A stretch of DNA of 64,000 bases from positions 1 through 64,000 of IMG/VR virus record IMGVR_UViG_3300045902_000666. One strand, 5' to 3'. The notes under the pieces are model-generated. The model saw only the letters and a program-made list of their open reading frames with translations, searched no databases and was not told the DNA's origin. Every line of letters starts with the position of its first letter. Within the stretch, counting starts at the first letter, position 1. The DNA comes from a virus. Below are positions 1 to 6,142 of this stretch, piece by piece. Both the position numbers and the translations under genes were made by a program.

Positions 1-174
1 GAGAAAGTCTTGGTGTTGAACTGTATTTCTTGTATAAAGTGCTCCTGTTATTTCAACGAAGAGATGGTGATATGAATCAAAATTTGATTTCCAATCTCCA
101 ATCAGTTTAAGTCCGCTAGGAATCTCTTCAATATTTGCACCAAGTGCCTTTAATTCTTCTATTTCTTTTTTCAT
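1..174 (-). CDS. Partial hypothetical protein (N-terminal 58 residues)
   Basis: An open frame starts with ATG at 174 and runs off the left edge of the window. The visible part begins MKKEIEELKALGANIEEI and is a charged, mostly helical sequence. No family is recognised. It lies just downstream of the tRNA-Met gene in the direction of transcription. Confidence 0.6.
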   Translation of the reverse strand, partial: MKKEIEELKALGANIEEIPSGLKLIGDWKSNFDSYHHLFVEITGALYTRNTVQHQDFL

Positions 175-228
175 TTGTTTAATTTTAAAATTAGTGTAAA
201 TAAAGATATAATTACCAAATTTATTTGT

Positions 229-323
229 GGGCCCGTGGAGGCTCGAACTCCAAACCTACTGATTATGAGTCAGTTGCTCTAACCACTTGAGCTACAGGCT
301 CTAACCACTTGAGCTACAGGCCC
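229..323 (-). tRNA. tRNA-Met (CAT) with 22-bp internal duplication
   Basis: T arm TGGAG/CTCCA with loop TTCGAGC, and an anticodon arm ACTGA/TCAGT with loop CTCATAA (anticodon CAT). The D-arm segment GCTCTAACCACTTGAGCTACAG (plus-strand reading, 22 bp) is tandemly repeated at 276-297 and 298-319. Only the outer copy gives a good acceptor pairing (GGGCCTG with CGGGCCC), so the tRNA would have to fold around an extra D-arm copy. Confidence 0.7.
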
Positions 324-336
324 TAACTTCAAAGAA

Positions 337-367
337 CTAATCCGATAACCAACTGAGCTACGGGCTC
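337..367 (-). tRNA. tRNA 5'-half fragment
   Basis: The sequence reads as acceptor strand GAGCCCG, TA, then GCTCAGTTGGTTA of a D arm, and stops before any anticodon arm. It abuts the small gene at 377-601. No matching 3' half is found nearby, so it is probably a relic. Confidence 0.5.
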
Positions 368-376
368 AAATAGAAG

Positions 377-601
377 CTATTGCTTCCACTTTGTTTTTCT
401 ATTATGTTTCCAAGAACGATACATTCTTTGCTTGTATCTTTGAATTGGCTTTCTTGAATTTTTAAAACCTCTTCTGTATCTCGGATAAAAATTTACACCC
501 TCTTCCCAATAAATTGGATAGAGTTCATTTAAATAGATGATATGATAATTTCTACCACATTCTGCTTTGTCCAGTTTTGCTCTGTTTCTGTTTTTAGACA
601 T
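377..601 (-). CDS. Small basic hypothetical protein
   Basis: A 74-residue frame starting MSKNRNRAKLDKAECGR, rich in Lys, Arg and Tyr (RYRRGFKNSRKPIQRYKQR). A host-type promoter (-7 at 681-688) lies about 80 nt upstream of its ATG. The basic composition suggests nucleic-acid binding, but no family is recognised. It is followed directly by tRNA sequence. Confidence 0.55.
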   Translation of the reverse strand: MSKNRNRAKLDKAECGRNYHIIYLNELYPIYWEEGVNFYPRYRRGFKNSRKPIQRYKQRMYRSWKHNRKTKWKQ

Positions 602-680
602 TTGGTTTATCTTTAGGGATTAACCTAACGACAACCTGATGAATATTTAAATGCTCTGTTCATTTTCTAAAAATTATACG

Positions 681-710
681 CAAATATACAAAAAAAGTTC
701 CTAAAACAAA
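681..710 (-). promoter_or_regulatory. Host-type promoter
   Basis: Minus-strand reading gives TTTG, an 18-nt spacer that includes GGAACTTTTTTTG, then TATATTTGCGTATAAT. This matches the Bacteroidetes -33/-7 pattern (TTTG and TAnnTTTG). The GAACTTTTT spacer and GCGTATAATT tail recur at many promoters in this window. Confidence 0.6.
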
Positions 711-719
711 AAAATTTGT

Positions 720-738
720 CCAGATGGAGGGATTTGAA
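720..738. repeat. 19-bp direct repeat of the tRNA-Ile 3' end (left copy)
   Basis: The 19 bases CCAGATGGAGGGATTTGAA are identical to 1519-1537, the 3' acceptor and T-arm end of the tRNA-Ile gene. The two copies bracket the endonuclease gene at 777-1451, as expected for insertion into or next to a tRNA 3' end. Confidence 0.8.
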
Positions 739-754
739 AAGCGTTTTTTTGTAC

Positions 755-762
755 TATTTATA
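755..762 (+). promoter_or_regulatory. TATTTATA late-type promoter motif
   Basis: TATTTATA lies 14 nt upstream of the ATG of the endonuclease gene at 777, within GTACTATTTATAGT. The same sense-strand motif precedes many genes here and is the reverse complement of the T4 late box TATAAATA. Confidence 0.5.
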
Positions 763-776
763 GTAAAAATGAATTT

Positions 777-1451
777 ATGAAAGCCCTTTTTTCCAAACAA
801 GAGTTCAAACAAGCTAAAGTTAATGATAAACTACCATGTGAATGTTATAATTGCAAAAAAATATTTTATGAAAGTAAAAGGCATATCAACGAATTAAAAG
901 AAAATAAAAGCTATAGAGAAATAAAATACTGTAGTAATCAATGCAGAAGTATTCACAAAAAATTTGTTATTAGTGTTGTATGTAAAAATTGTAACAATGA
1001 ATTTTTTAAAAAGCAAAAAGAAATAAGAAAAACAAAAAACCATTTTTGTTCACGTTCTTGTGCTGCAATTTACAATAATACTCACAAAGCACATGGAACA
1101 CGCAGGTCAAAATTAGAAATATATCTTGAAGAACAACTTACTCTTCTTTATCCGGGTTTGCATATTGATTACAACAAAACTGAAGCAATCAACTCCGAAT
1201 TAGATATATACATTCCATCTTTAAATCTTGCTTTTGAACTTAATGGTATCTTTCATTATGAACCAATATACGGTCAAAAGAAATTAGACCAAACACAAAA
1301 CAACGACCAACGTAAATTCCAAGCATGTATTGAAAAAAATATTTCACTCTGTATTCTTGATGTTTCTGGATTAAATTATTTCAAACCAGACAAAGCAAGT
1401 AAATTTCTCAAAATCATCACAGAAATCATTAACTCAAAGAACTGTTGTTAA
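777..1451 (+). CDS. Vsr-like (PD-(D/E)xK) homing endonuclease with zinc knuckles
   Basis: A 224-residue protein. Residues 20-110 hold three CxxC-type zinc knuckles (CECYNCKK, CSNQC, VCKNCNNEF, CSRSC). The C-terminal half has SELDIYIPSLNLAFELNGIFHY, the catalytic pattern of Vsr-like (EDxHD-type) homing nucleases, followed by KFQACIEKNISLCILDVS. It is on the plus strand inside a minus-strand tRNA array, has a TATTTATA box, and is flanked by 19-bp repeats of the neighbouring tRNA-Ile 3' end. It is probably a mobile gene that recognises tRNA-Ile. Confidence 0.8.
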   Translation: MKALFSKQEFKQAKVNDKLPCECYNCKKIFYESKRHINELKENKSYREIKYCSNQCRSIHKKFVISVVCKNCNNEFFKKQKEIRKTKNHFCSRSCAAIYNNTHKAHGTRRSKLEIYLEEQLTLLYPGLHIDYNKTEAINSELDIYIPSLNLAFELNGIFHYEPIYGQKKLDQTQNNDQRKFQACIEKNISLCILDVSGLNYFKPDKASKFLKIITEIINSKNCC

Positions 1452-1518
1452 TCTTTTGGTCACCTTAAGTTTGGTGTTCAGTTGCCACTACGTGAAAGTA
1501 GATTAACATCGGCAACCT

Positions 1519-1590
1519 CCAGATGGAGGGATTTGAACCCCCGACCTTGATGATATAAGCATCCTGCTCCAACCATTGAGCTACATCTGG
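1519..1590 (-). tRNA. tRNA-Ile (TAT)
   Basis: Perfect acceptor pairing CCAGATG/CATCTGG, D arm GCTCAATGGTTGGAGC, T loop TTCAAAT and anticodon loop CTTATAT give anticodon TAT for AUA. Its 3' 19 bp are duplicated at 720-738. An HNH gene starts one base beyond its 5' end. Confidence 0.85.
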
Positions 1591-2001
1591 TTATAAATTT
1601 TTTTTTAAATATTCAATTGCATTTTTCATATTTTCAATATTATCATCAAAAAAACCTAAACCTCTATTGCATTTATCACACAATAAACCTCTAACTTTTT
1701 TTGTATCATGATTATGGTCTACACATGCTCTAATTTTTTTAAAACTTTTATTACAAATTCCACATTTATTATTCTGTACAGTAAAAAGTTTTAAATATTC
1801 AGATTCGTTTAATCCATATTTATGTTTTTTTTGATTTATTTTATTTAAATACTTTTCATCTTTTTTATTTTTCAGTCTAAATTCTTTATAACATTTATCA
1901 CTACAGAATTTTGCGCCACCAGCTCTAACTTTTATAGCTAATGCTTCAAAATTTTCAGAACAGTTTTTACAAATTTGTTGTACCTTTTTTCCTCGTCTCA
2001 T
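1591..2001 (-). CDS. Endonuclease VII-like HNH nuclease
   Basis: A 136-residue protein with an N-terminal zinc knuckle (CKNCSENF, CSDKCYKEF) and a C-terminal module CGICNKSF..CVDHNHDTKKVRGLLCDKC NRGLGFF. This is the His-Asn-His zinc fold of the recombination endonuclease VII family. In phages such short copies usually act as free-standing homing endonucleases. It ends at the first base after tRNA-Ile and has a TATTTATA box just upstream, suggesting late expression. Confidence 0.8.
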   Translation of the reverse strand: MRRGKKVQQICKNCSENFEALAIKVRAGGAKFCSDKCYKEFRLKNKKDEKYLNKINQKKHKYGLNESEYLKLFTVQNNKCGICNKSFKKIRACVDHNHDTKKVRGLLCDKCNRGLGFFDDNIENMKNAIEYLKKNL

Positions 2002-2010
2002 GTTTTTTAT

Positions 2011-2018
2011 TATAAATA
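2011..2018 (-). promoter_or_regulatory. TATTTATA late-type promoter motif
   Basis: Minus-strand TATTTATA located 9 nt before the ATG of the endonuclease VII-like gene at 2001. Confidence 0.45.
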
Positions 2019-2062
2019 TAATAAAAAAACTTTAAATTATAAGAGTGAGGGGATACATGCCG

Positions 2063-2728
2063 TTATTTAAACTCTGAAATCAAAGAATAATCTTTATTTA
2101 ATTCTTCAATTAATGCTTTTTCACCTAATCTTTCTTTTAACTTTCTTAACCACTCGTTTGTTTTTACTTTTACAATCCACACATCTCTTTTACCATCCTG
2201 ACTTACTCCTTTACACATCACGCCTTCTTTTAAATTATATTTTCCTTCTTTCACATCATTAATAAATTCAGGAGTTAAAGGCCCTTCATAAATTATTTTT
2301 GGTATATGTAAGTTTCCAAAATCTTTTACAAACTGTTTAGGTTCTATGAAACTTCCATTTGTATAATCTCCCGGAGCAACATCAAAAAGAACCAAATCCA
2401 TTTTATCTCCTTCTTGATGTTTTCCAGAAAAAGAATTTTCCCCAACCCATTCAAAGAACGCTACAAAATTTTTTGTGTTTCTGTAATTTTTATTTTTTGA
2501 AAAAATCTCTTCTAAAGCTTCAGCATACTTTTCTTTAAACATTGGAATCACTTGTCCAAATTGTGAATTCTTTTCATCAAACATTGAAGTCCTGGAACCA
2601 AACTTATGCCAGCCTTTATTTTTTGACCATTCTATACGAATGTTCTGACCATCCAATTTATCAAAAGCAATAACCTTAGCATCCAGAATGCCTTTATTCC
2701 AATATTCGATATGCGGATATGCTTTCAT
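2063..2728 (-). CDS. RNA ligase (Rnl family, KxDG nucleotidyltransferase)
   Basis: A 221-residue protein with the ordered motifs of ATP-dependent RNA ligases: motif I FDKLDGQNIRIEW near residue 25 (catalytic Lys in KLDG), motif III FFEWVGENSF, motif IV LKEGVMCKG, and motif V WIVKVKT. The length fits a compact core ligase lacking a large C-terminal domain. Phage RNA ligases reseal cleaved tRNAs. Its place inside a tRNA array with split and permuted tRNA genes makes tRNA repair or splicing the likely role, though this link is inferred. Confidence 0.85.
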   Translation of the reverse strand: MKAYPHIEYWNKGILDAKVIAFDKLDGQNIRIEWSKNKGWHKFGSRTSMFDEKNSQFGQVIPMFKEKYAEALEEIFSKNKNYRNTKNFVAFFEWVGENSFSGKHQEGDKMDLVLFDVAPGDYTNGSFIEPKQFVKDFGNLHIPKIIYEGPLTPEFINDVKEGKYNLKEGVMCKGVSQDGKRDVWIVKVKTNEWLRKLKERLGEKALIEELNKDYSLISEFK

Positions 2729-2742
2729 AATTTTTCATTTGT

Positions 2743-2823
2743 CGTCATGGAGGGACTCGAACCCACGTTTTCAACTCACCAACTACAGGTATACATCTTA
2801 TCAGGATGCACTGGTACATGACG
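2743..2823 (-). tRNA. tRNA-like, anticodon GAT, D arm missing
   Basis: Perfect acceptor CGTCATG/CATGACG, a T arm with loop TTCGAGT, and an anticodon arm GCATC/GATGT with loop CTGATAA (GAT, Ile). Only TACCAGT lies where the D arm should be, while a D-like GTAGTTGGTGAG sits 3' of the anticodon arm. Either a rearranged gene or an unusual D-armless tRNA. Confidence 0.45.
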
Positions 2824-2911
2824 TTATATCCTATTAACTCTTCCTTGAGCCTTATTACTTATGGCAGGTTGACAGAACTTCGGATAACCACCTCGTGGTT
2901 GTTCAGTTAGT

Positions 2912-2985
2912 AGTCTCGAAAGGATTTGAACCTTCGACCCCAACATTATCAGTGTTGTGCTCTAACCAGGCTGAGCTACGAGACT
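2912..2985 (-). tRNA. tRNA-Ile (GAT)
   Basis: Acceptor AGTCTCG/CGAGACT, D arm GCTCAGCCTGGTTAGAGC, T loop TTCAAAT, anticodon arm CAACA/TGTTG with loop CTGATAA. Confidence 0.85.
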
Positions 2986-3050
2986 ATGAAAGGGAGAAAT
3001 TTAATAAAGTATCTAGAATTTATTAAACTCTTTTTTGTATACCGCCCCTC

Positions 3051-3287
3051 TTACGGTTTTTCAATTTGTGAAAGAACTATATTTCTTAAACCTTCTACGC
3101 TCCAATCTTGTACTTTTGTTTGTGTGAAGATTCTATAAGTTTCATTTGGATTTACTGGGAAAGCAGTTATACACACACTTCCTAATCTGGTATAGTTAAT
3201 CCAAACTCTTCTAAATCTATCACTCAAAGAAGCTTCTAACTCTCTTTGAAGTTGTCTCCAATTTATTGAATCTAAGCTTACGTTCAT
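3051..3287 (-). CDS. Hypothetical protein
   Basis: A 78-residue frame. The ATG at 3287 overlaps the TGA stop of the upstream gene as ATGA, which favours this start over a TTG further upstream. The sequence opens MNVSLDSINWRQLQRELEA and includes RVWINYTRLGSVCITAFP. No family recognised. It is probably translationally coupled to the preceding gene. Confidence 0.6.
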   Translation of the reverse strand: MNVSLDSINWRQLQRELEASLSDRFRRVWINYTRLGSVCITAFPVNPNETYRIFTQTKVQDWSVEGLRNIVLSQIEKP

Positions 3288-3784
3288 TTTTTCAATTTTT
3301 GTTTTTTCCAATTACCGTTTTCATCTTTCTTAAAAAATTGAACTAATTCTTTTGGTACATCTATAAACTTTTCTGTGTATTCTGGGGAGTCATATAATCT
3401 GTTTGCCAGTGTACACAAAATATCTACAGGTGCATCAGAAAATTTATTTATATCGCTCATCTTTATTATACCAACTTCCGAATAATTTTCTCCCCAAACA
3501 AAATAAAAATCACATTGAGAATTTTTCTTTCGTATTGGTATATGAACTGTTGGGAAATGGTCTTTTATTTTTTTAAAATTCCCACGATATTCATTTTCCA
3601 CAGCTATTATATGATTTGTCTTATTATTTTTAAATCTCAAATCATATTTTTTATAGTGCTCTTCATTTATATCACCAATTAATTCATAACCCTTGGTTAA
3701 CATCAAAGCGATTGAAGCTTTTTTTGAATCCATATCGCATTCATCATAAAGCTTCGGAATAAATTTTCTCTTAACTTCTGCCAT
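3284..3784 (-). CDS. Hypothetical protein, possible endonuclease fold
   Basis: A 166-residue protein that opens MAEVKRKFIPKLYDECDMD. The stretch YDLRFKNNKTNHIIAVENEYRG resembles the strand-acidic-strand core of restriction-like nucleases, but this is weak. It ends in TGA overlapping the next gene's ATG. No close family is recognised. Confidence 0.65.
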   Translation of the reverse strand: MAEVKRKFIPKLYDECDMDSKKASIALMLTKGYELIGDINEEHYKKYDLRFKNNKTNHIIAVENEYRGNFKKIKDHFPTVHIPIRKKNSQCDFYFVWGENYSEVGIIKMSDINKFSDAPVDILCTLANRLYDSPEYTEKFIDVPKELVQFFKKDENGNWKKQKLKK

Positions 3785-3852
3785 AATTTTTTTTTACAAA
3801 AATAATGGTTTATTTAAGTTAAATCAAATCAATTTTTCAAAGAACAATTTGT

Positions 3853-3925
3853 GACCCCGGTGGGGCTCGAACCCACGACCCTCAGATTAAAAGTCTGATG
3901 CTACCACCAACTGAGCTACGGAGTC
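3853..3925 (-). tRNA. tRNA-Lys (TTT)
   Basis: Acceptor GACTCCG/CGGGGTC, D arm GCTCAGTTGGTGGTAGC, T arm GTGGG/CCCAC, anticodon arm CAGA/TCTG with loop CTTTTAA. First of three consecutive tRNAs with anticodon TTT. Confidence 0.85.
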
Positions 3926-3934
3926 AGTTTTTGT

Positions 3935-4023
3935 GCACCTAGAGGGATTCGAACCCACGATGGAAGGAAGACCTTCTTCAGATTAAAAGTCTGATGCTTT
4001 CGGCCAGCTAAGCGAATAGGTGC
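3935..4023 (-). tRNA. tRNA-Lys (TTT) with long variable arm
   Basis: Acceptor GCACCTA/TAGGTGC is perfect and the anticodon arm TCAGA/TCTGA has loop CTTTTAA. Between anticodon and T arms is a hairpin-forming GAAGGTCTTCCTTC, a class-II style variable arm not expected for lysine tRNA. Length is 89 nt. Confidence 0.75.
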
Positions 4024-4035
4024 TTTATATGTTGT

Positions 4036-4109
4036 GCATCCGATGGGAATCGAACCCATTTTTATTCTGATTAAAAGTCAGGAGCAAAACCAAATTTTGC
4101 TACGAATGC
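4036..4109 (-). tRNA. tRNA-Lys (TTT)
   Basis: Acceptor GCATTCG/CGGATGC, T arm ATGGG/CCCAT with loop TTCGATT, anticodon arm CTGA/TCAG with loop CTTTTAA. Confidence 0.8.
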
Positions 4110-4122
4110 ATATTTAATTTGT

Positions 4123-4193
4123 GCACCTGACTGGACTCGAACCAGCAACCTTTCGCTTAAGAGGCGATAGCTCCACCATTGAGCTACAAGTGC
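4123..4193 (-). tRNA. tRNA-Lys (CTT)
   Basis: Acceptor GCACTTG/CAGGTGC, T loop TTCGAGT, anticodon arm TCGC/GCGA with loop CTCTTAA (CTT). Confidence 0.8.
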
Positions 4194-4257
4194 ATGACAT
4201 TATCATCAGGGCTTGTGTCTCAATAGTGAACAAACCCCTTATCGTTTCTTCTTACGT

Positions 4258-4404
4258 TTATATTTCATTTTCATTTTCATATTTTTTCTTTTTCTTTCTT
4301 ATTCTTTTTTTGTTATTGTATACTGCCGAACAGCTTCTACAACAAAATTCATTTCTTTTATCACCGCTGGTGATTTTTTTTTTACACTCTTTACAGTTTT
4401 TCAT
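4258..4404 (-). CDS. Small zinc-knuckle protein (homing-endonuclease N-terminus remnant)
   Basis: A 48-residue frame starting MKNCKECKKKITSGDK, with CxxC and CCRSC zinc ligands, then a Lys/Arg-rich tail. The pattern matches the N-terminal zinc knuckle of the HNH genes at 25724 and 27197 but no nuclease domain follows. It is probably a truncated homing gene between tRNAs. Confidence 0.5.
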   Translation of the reverse strand: MKNCKECKKKITSGDKRNEFCCRSCSAVYNNKKRIRKKKKKYENENEI

Positions 4405-4459
4405 AATTTCAACCTTATTTTTAATAATAAAAAGGTTGAAATTTCATAAACCATTTAGA

Positions 4460-4530
4460 GCTCTCTCCCAGAATCGAACTGAGTTCTCAGGTTTACAAAA
4501 CCCGTGCATCACCACTTATGCTTAGAGAGC
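4460..4530 (-). tRNA. tRNA-Thr (TGT)
   Basis: Perfect acceptor GCTCTCT/AGAGAGC, anticodon arm CGGGT/ACCTG with loop TTTGTAA, T loop TTCGATT. Confidence 0.8.
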
Positions 4531-4545
4531 AATTTTATTATATGA

Positions 4546-4629
4546 GCCTAGTGAGGGATTCGAACCCCCGATGCGGTTACCCATCTTGATTACAAGTCAA
4601 GTGCAATCGACCAACTATGCGAACTAGGC
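4546..4629 (-). tRNA. tRNA-Thr (TGT), extended variable region
   Basis: Perfect acceptor GCCTAGT/ACTAGGC and anticodon arm CTTGA/TCAAG with loop CTTGTAA. The segment between the anticodon and T arms (ATGGGTAACCGCATCG) is longer than normal for threonine. Confidence 0.75.
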
Positions 4630-4653
4630 ATTTATTTTAAAGAACTATTTTGA

Positions 4654-4725
4654 GCCGATAGTGAGAATTGAACTCACGACCTCTTCCTTACCAAGGAAGT
4701 GCAACTGCCACTGTGCTACATCGGC
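4654..4725 (-). tRNA. tRNA-Thr (GGT)
   Basis: Acceptor GCCGATG/TATCGGC, T arm GTGAG/CTCAC, anticodon arm CTTCC/GGAAG with loop TTGGTAA. Confidence 0.85.
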
Positions 4726-4731
4726 ATTTGA

Positions 4732-4802
4732 GCCTGGTACCAGAATCTAACTGGTTTCTCATCTTTACGAAAGATGTGCATCACCACTCATGCTTACTAG
4801 GC
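4732..4802 (-). tRNA. tRNA-Thr (CGT)
   Basis: Acceptor GCCTAGT/ACCAGGC, D arm GCATGAGTGGTGATGC, anticodon arm CATCT/AGATG with loop TTCGTAA, T arm ACCAG/CTGGT. Confidence 0.8.
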
Positions 4803-4815
4803 ATCTTTGCCCTTG

Positions 4816-4887
4816 GGTGTTGGTGGGACTCGAACCCTATCATCTGCCTTCACAGGGCAGTGCTCTTCCCGATGAGCTACAAACACC
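4816..4887 (-). tRNA. tRNA-His (GTG), weak pairing
   Basis: Anticodon arm CTGCC/GGCAG with loop CTGTGAA. The acceptor GGTGTTT/CAACACC has one mismatch and the T stem has two, so this copy may be degenerate. A better tRNA-His is at 5699-5777. Confidence 0.6.
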
Positions 4888-4893
4888 ATATTT

Positions 4894-4995
4894 GCCTGTT
4901 CCAGTTTCCAGTTATAGGACTTTGGCCAGAGTTTTCTGCTGAGGAGCCAATCTGAATCGACTGACCAGGATGTGTGAACATCCAAACTCATAGGC
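4894..4995 (-). tRNA. Degenerate tRNA-like sequence
   Basis: The ends pair as GCCT/AGGC and a hairpin GGATG/CATCC with a 6-nt loop is present. No regular D or T arm can be drawn and the length is about 102 nt. Read as a decayed or rearranged tRNA; identity unknown. Confidence 0.3.
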
Positions 4996-4997
4996 AT

Positions 4998-5648
4998 TTA
5001 AACCATTTTTCTTCCTTTATTCCATCCTTGCTTAGTAAACAATTCTAATTCTTCTTTTTTTATTTTTTTATTAATTCCATTTTTTGTAATCCAGCAAGTT
5101 CCAAATTGAGAATTTTCACTACCCATACCTGCTCCTTTTTTTGAGTTGCTTATTTTATTTTTAGTTTCGTCATTATGTTTTTTATCAGACCAATCATAAA
5201 AATATTTTTTCTCTCTTTTTCCATCATTGTATGCCTCAATTAATTTTTCTCTAATTTTACTTCCTTTTTTTTCAATCCATCCTGGCTCATTCTCTTTTAA
5301 AAATTTTTGCTTTCTATTAGACTTTTCAGCATTTAATTTTTGTTGTTCTGTAGAAAATCCGCCTGTACCTCCGACTTTAAGGTTCATACAATTTTCTTTT
5401 GCAACTTCATTTAAGTTTACAATTTCCTCTTCTCTTTTTTTAAGCTCTTCTCTTGAGTTTAAAAATTCCAAAATTTCTCTTTTATGGTTTTCAGCACCAT
5501 ACTTATTCAAAGAACGTCTTAATCTTTTACCTGAACCCATATACCCATCTTCTAGGTTATCGGTTGAGTGCATTCCAATATAATACTTACCACTCAGTAA
5601 GTTTGTCGTTTTGTAAATGAAGTGATACTTCTTTTCTTTTCTTGCCAT
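4998..5648 (-). CDS. GIY-YIG homing endonuclease
   Basis: A 216-residue protein. YHFIYKTTN..KYYIGMHST near the N-terminus is the GIY-YIG core, followed by GSGKRLRRSLNKYG with the conserved Arg, and a long basic C-terminal region with NUMOD-like segments (KNKISNSKKG, GSENSQFGT) for DNA recognition. The layout matches T4 Seg-type free-standing homing endonucleases. It is packed directly between tRNA genes. Confidence 0.85.
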   Translation of the reverse strand: MARKEKKYHFIYKTTNLLSGKYYIGMHSTDNLEDGYMGSGKRLRRSLNKYGAENHKREILEFLNSREELKKREEEIVNLNEVAKENCMNLKVGGTGGFSTEQQKLNAEKSNRKQKFLKENEPGWIEKKGSKIREKLIEAYNDGKREKKYFYDWSDKKHNDETKNKISNSKKGAGMGSENSQFGTCWITKNGINKKIKKEELELFTKQGWNKGRKMV

Positions 5649-5698
5649 AATATCTTTTTAAGATAAATATGTAAAAAAGTACAAAAACGACCCTCCAG

Positions 5699-5777
5699 GG
5701 TGTTATACCAGATTCGAACTGGCGTGTTCCTTGTTTCACAGACAAGTTCCGAAGCACCGACACGGATTCATAACACC
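5699..5777 (-). tRNA. tRNA-His (GTG)
   Basis: Perfect acceptor GGTGTTA/TAACACC, D stem TCCG/CGGA, anticodon arm CTTGT/ACAAG with loop CTGTGAA, T arm CCAG/CTGG with loop TTCGAAT. The acceptor-D linker is longer than usual. Confidence 0.8.
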
Positions 5778-5811
5778 ATATTTGCAGGGATATTTGAAGA
5801 GAAATTTTTTT

Positions 5812-5903
5812 AGCGCTCTAACCAACTGAGCTACGGAGTCCATAATTTTTTTTATTGGGACCTCCGATGGGACTCGAACCCACGACCTCTCGTTTAACAG
5901 ACG
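5812..5903 (-). tRNA. Circularly permuted tRNA-Asn (GTT)
   Basis: In transcription order the 3' half (5903-5858: CGT, anticodon loop CTGTTAA, ACGAG, T arm GTGGG/CCCAT, acceptor CGGAGGTCC) comes first. A 16-nt AT spacer follows, then the 5' half (5841-5812: GGACTCCG, TA, D arm GCTCAGTTGGTTAGAGC, G, CT). The acceptor halves pair over 8 bp with one bulged G. Joining CT to CGT restores a perfect CTCGT/ACGAG anticodon stem, a break at position 28/29. The hairpin element GTGGC..GTTCAT precedes the 3' half. A chance recombination product is possible. Confidence 0.6.
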
Positions 5904-5970
5904 ATGAACTTCTTTATCTTGCCACTGCAATTTTTTTCAATATTTCAAACTCAAAGAACAATTTTTTTGC

Positions 5971-6049
5971 CCATCAGGTTGGATTCGAACCAACTTCTTC
6001 CTTCCGAAAAATATGTAGCTACAACATATTCTTCTAACGAAGAGGTTTG
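5971..6049 (-). tRNA. tRNA 3'-half fragment
   Basis: A clear T arm GTTGG/CCAAC with loop TTCGAAT and 3' acceptor strand CTGATGG are present, preceded by a hairpin ATATGT/ACATAT. No pairing 5' acceptor strand is found on either side. Confidence 0.35.
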
Positions 6050-6050
6050 C

Positions 6051-6139
6051 GGGGGAGGTAGGACTCGAACCTACTTTATTTCAATATTTTCAGTCACTGC
6101 TTAACAGGCAGCCGCTAAAACCGCTTCAGCTACACCCCC
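6051..6139 (-). tRNA. tRNA-Asn (GTT), long variable region
   Basis: Acceptor GGGGGTG/CTCCCCC with one mismatch, D arm GCTGAAGCGGTTTTAGC, anticodon arm CTGC/GCAG with loop CTGTTAA, T arm GTAGG/CCTAC. About 20 nt separate the anticodon and T arms. Confidence 0.7.
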
Positions 6140-6142
6140 AAA

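Noticed and set aside
4894-4995. UGA-reading tRNA (anticodon TCA)
   Set aside because: The hairpin loop has only 6 nt and the anticodon frame is ambiguous; D and T arms are absent.
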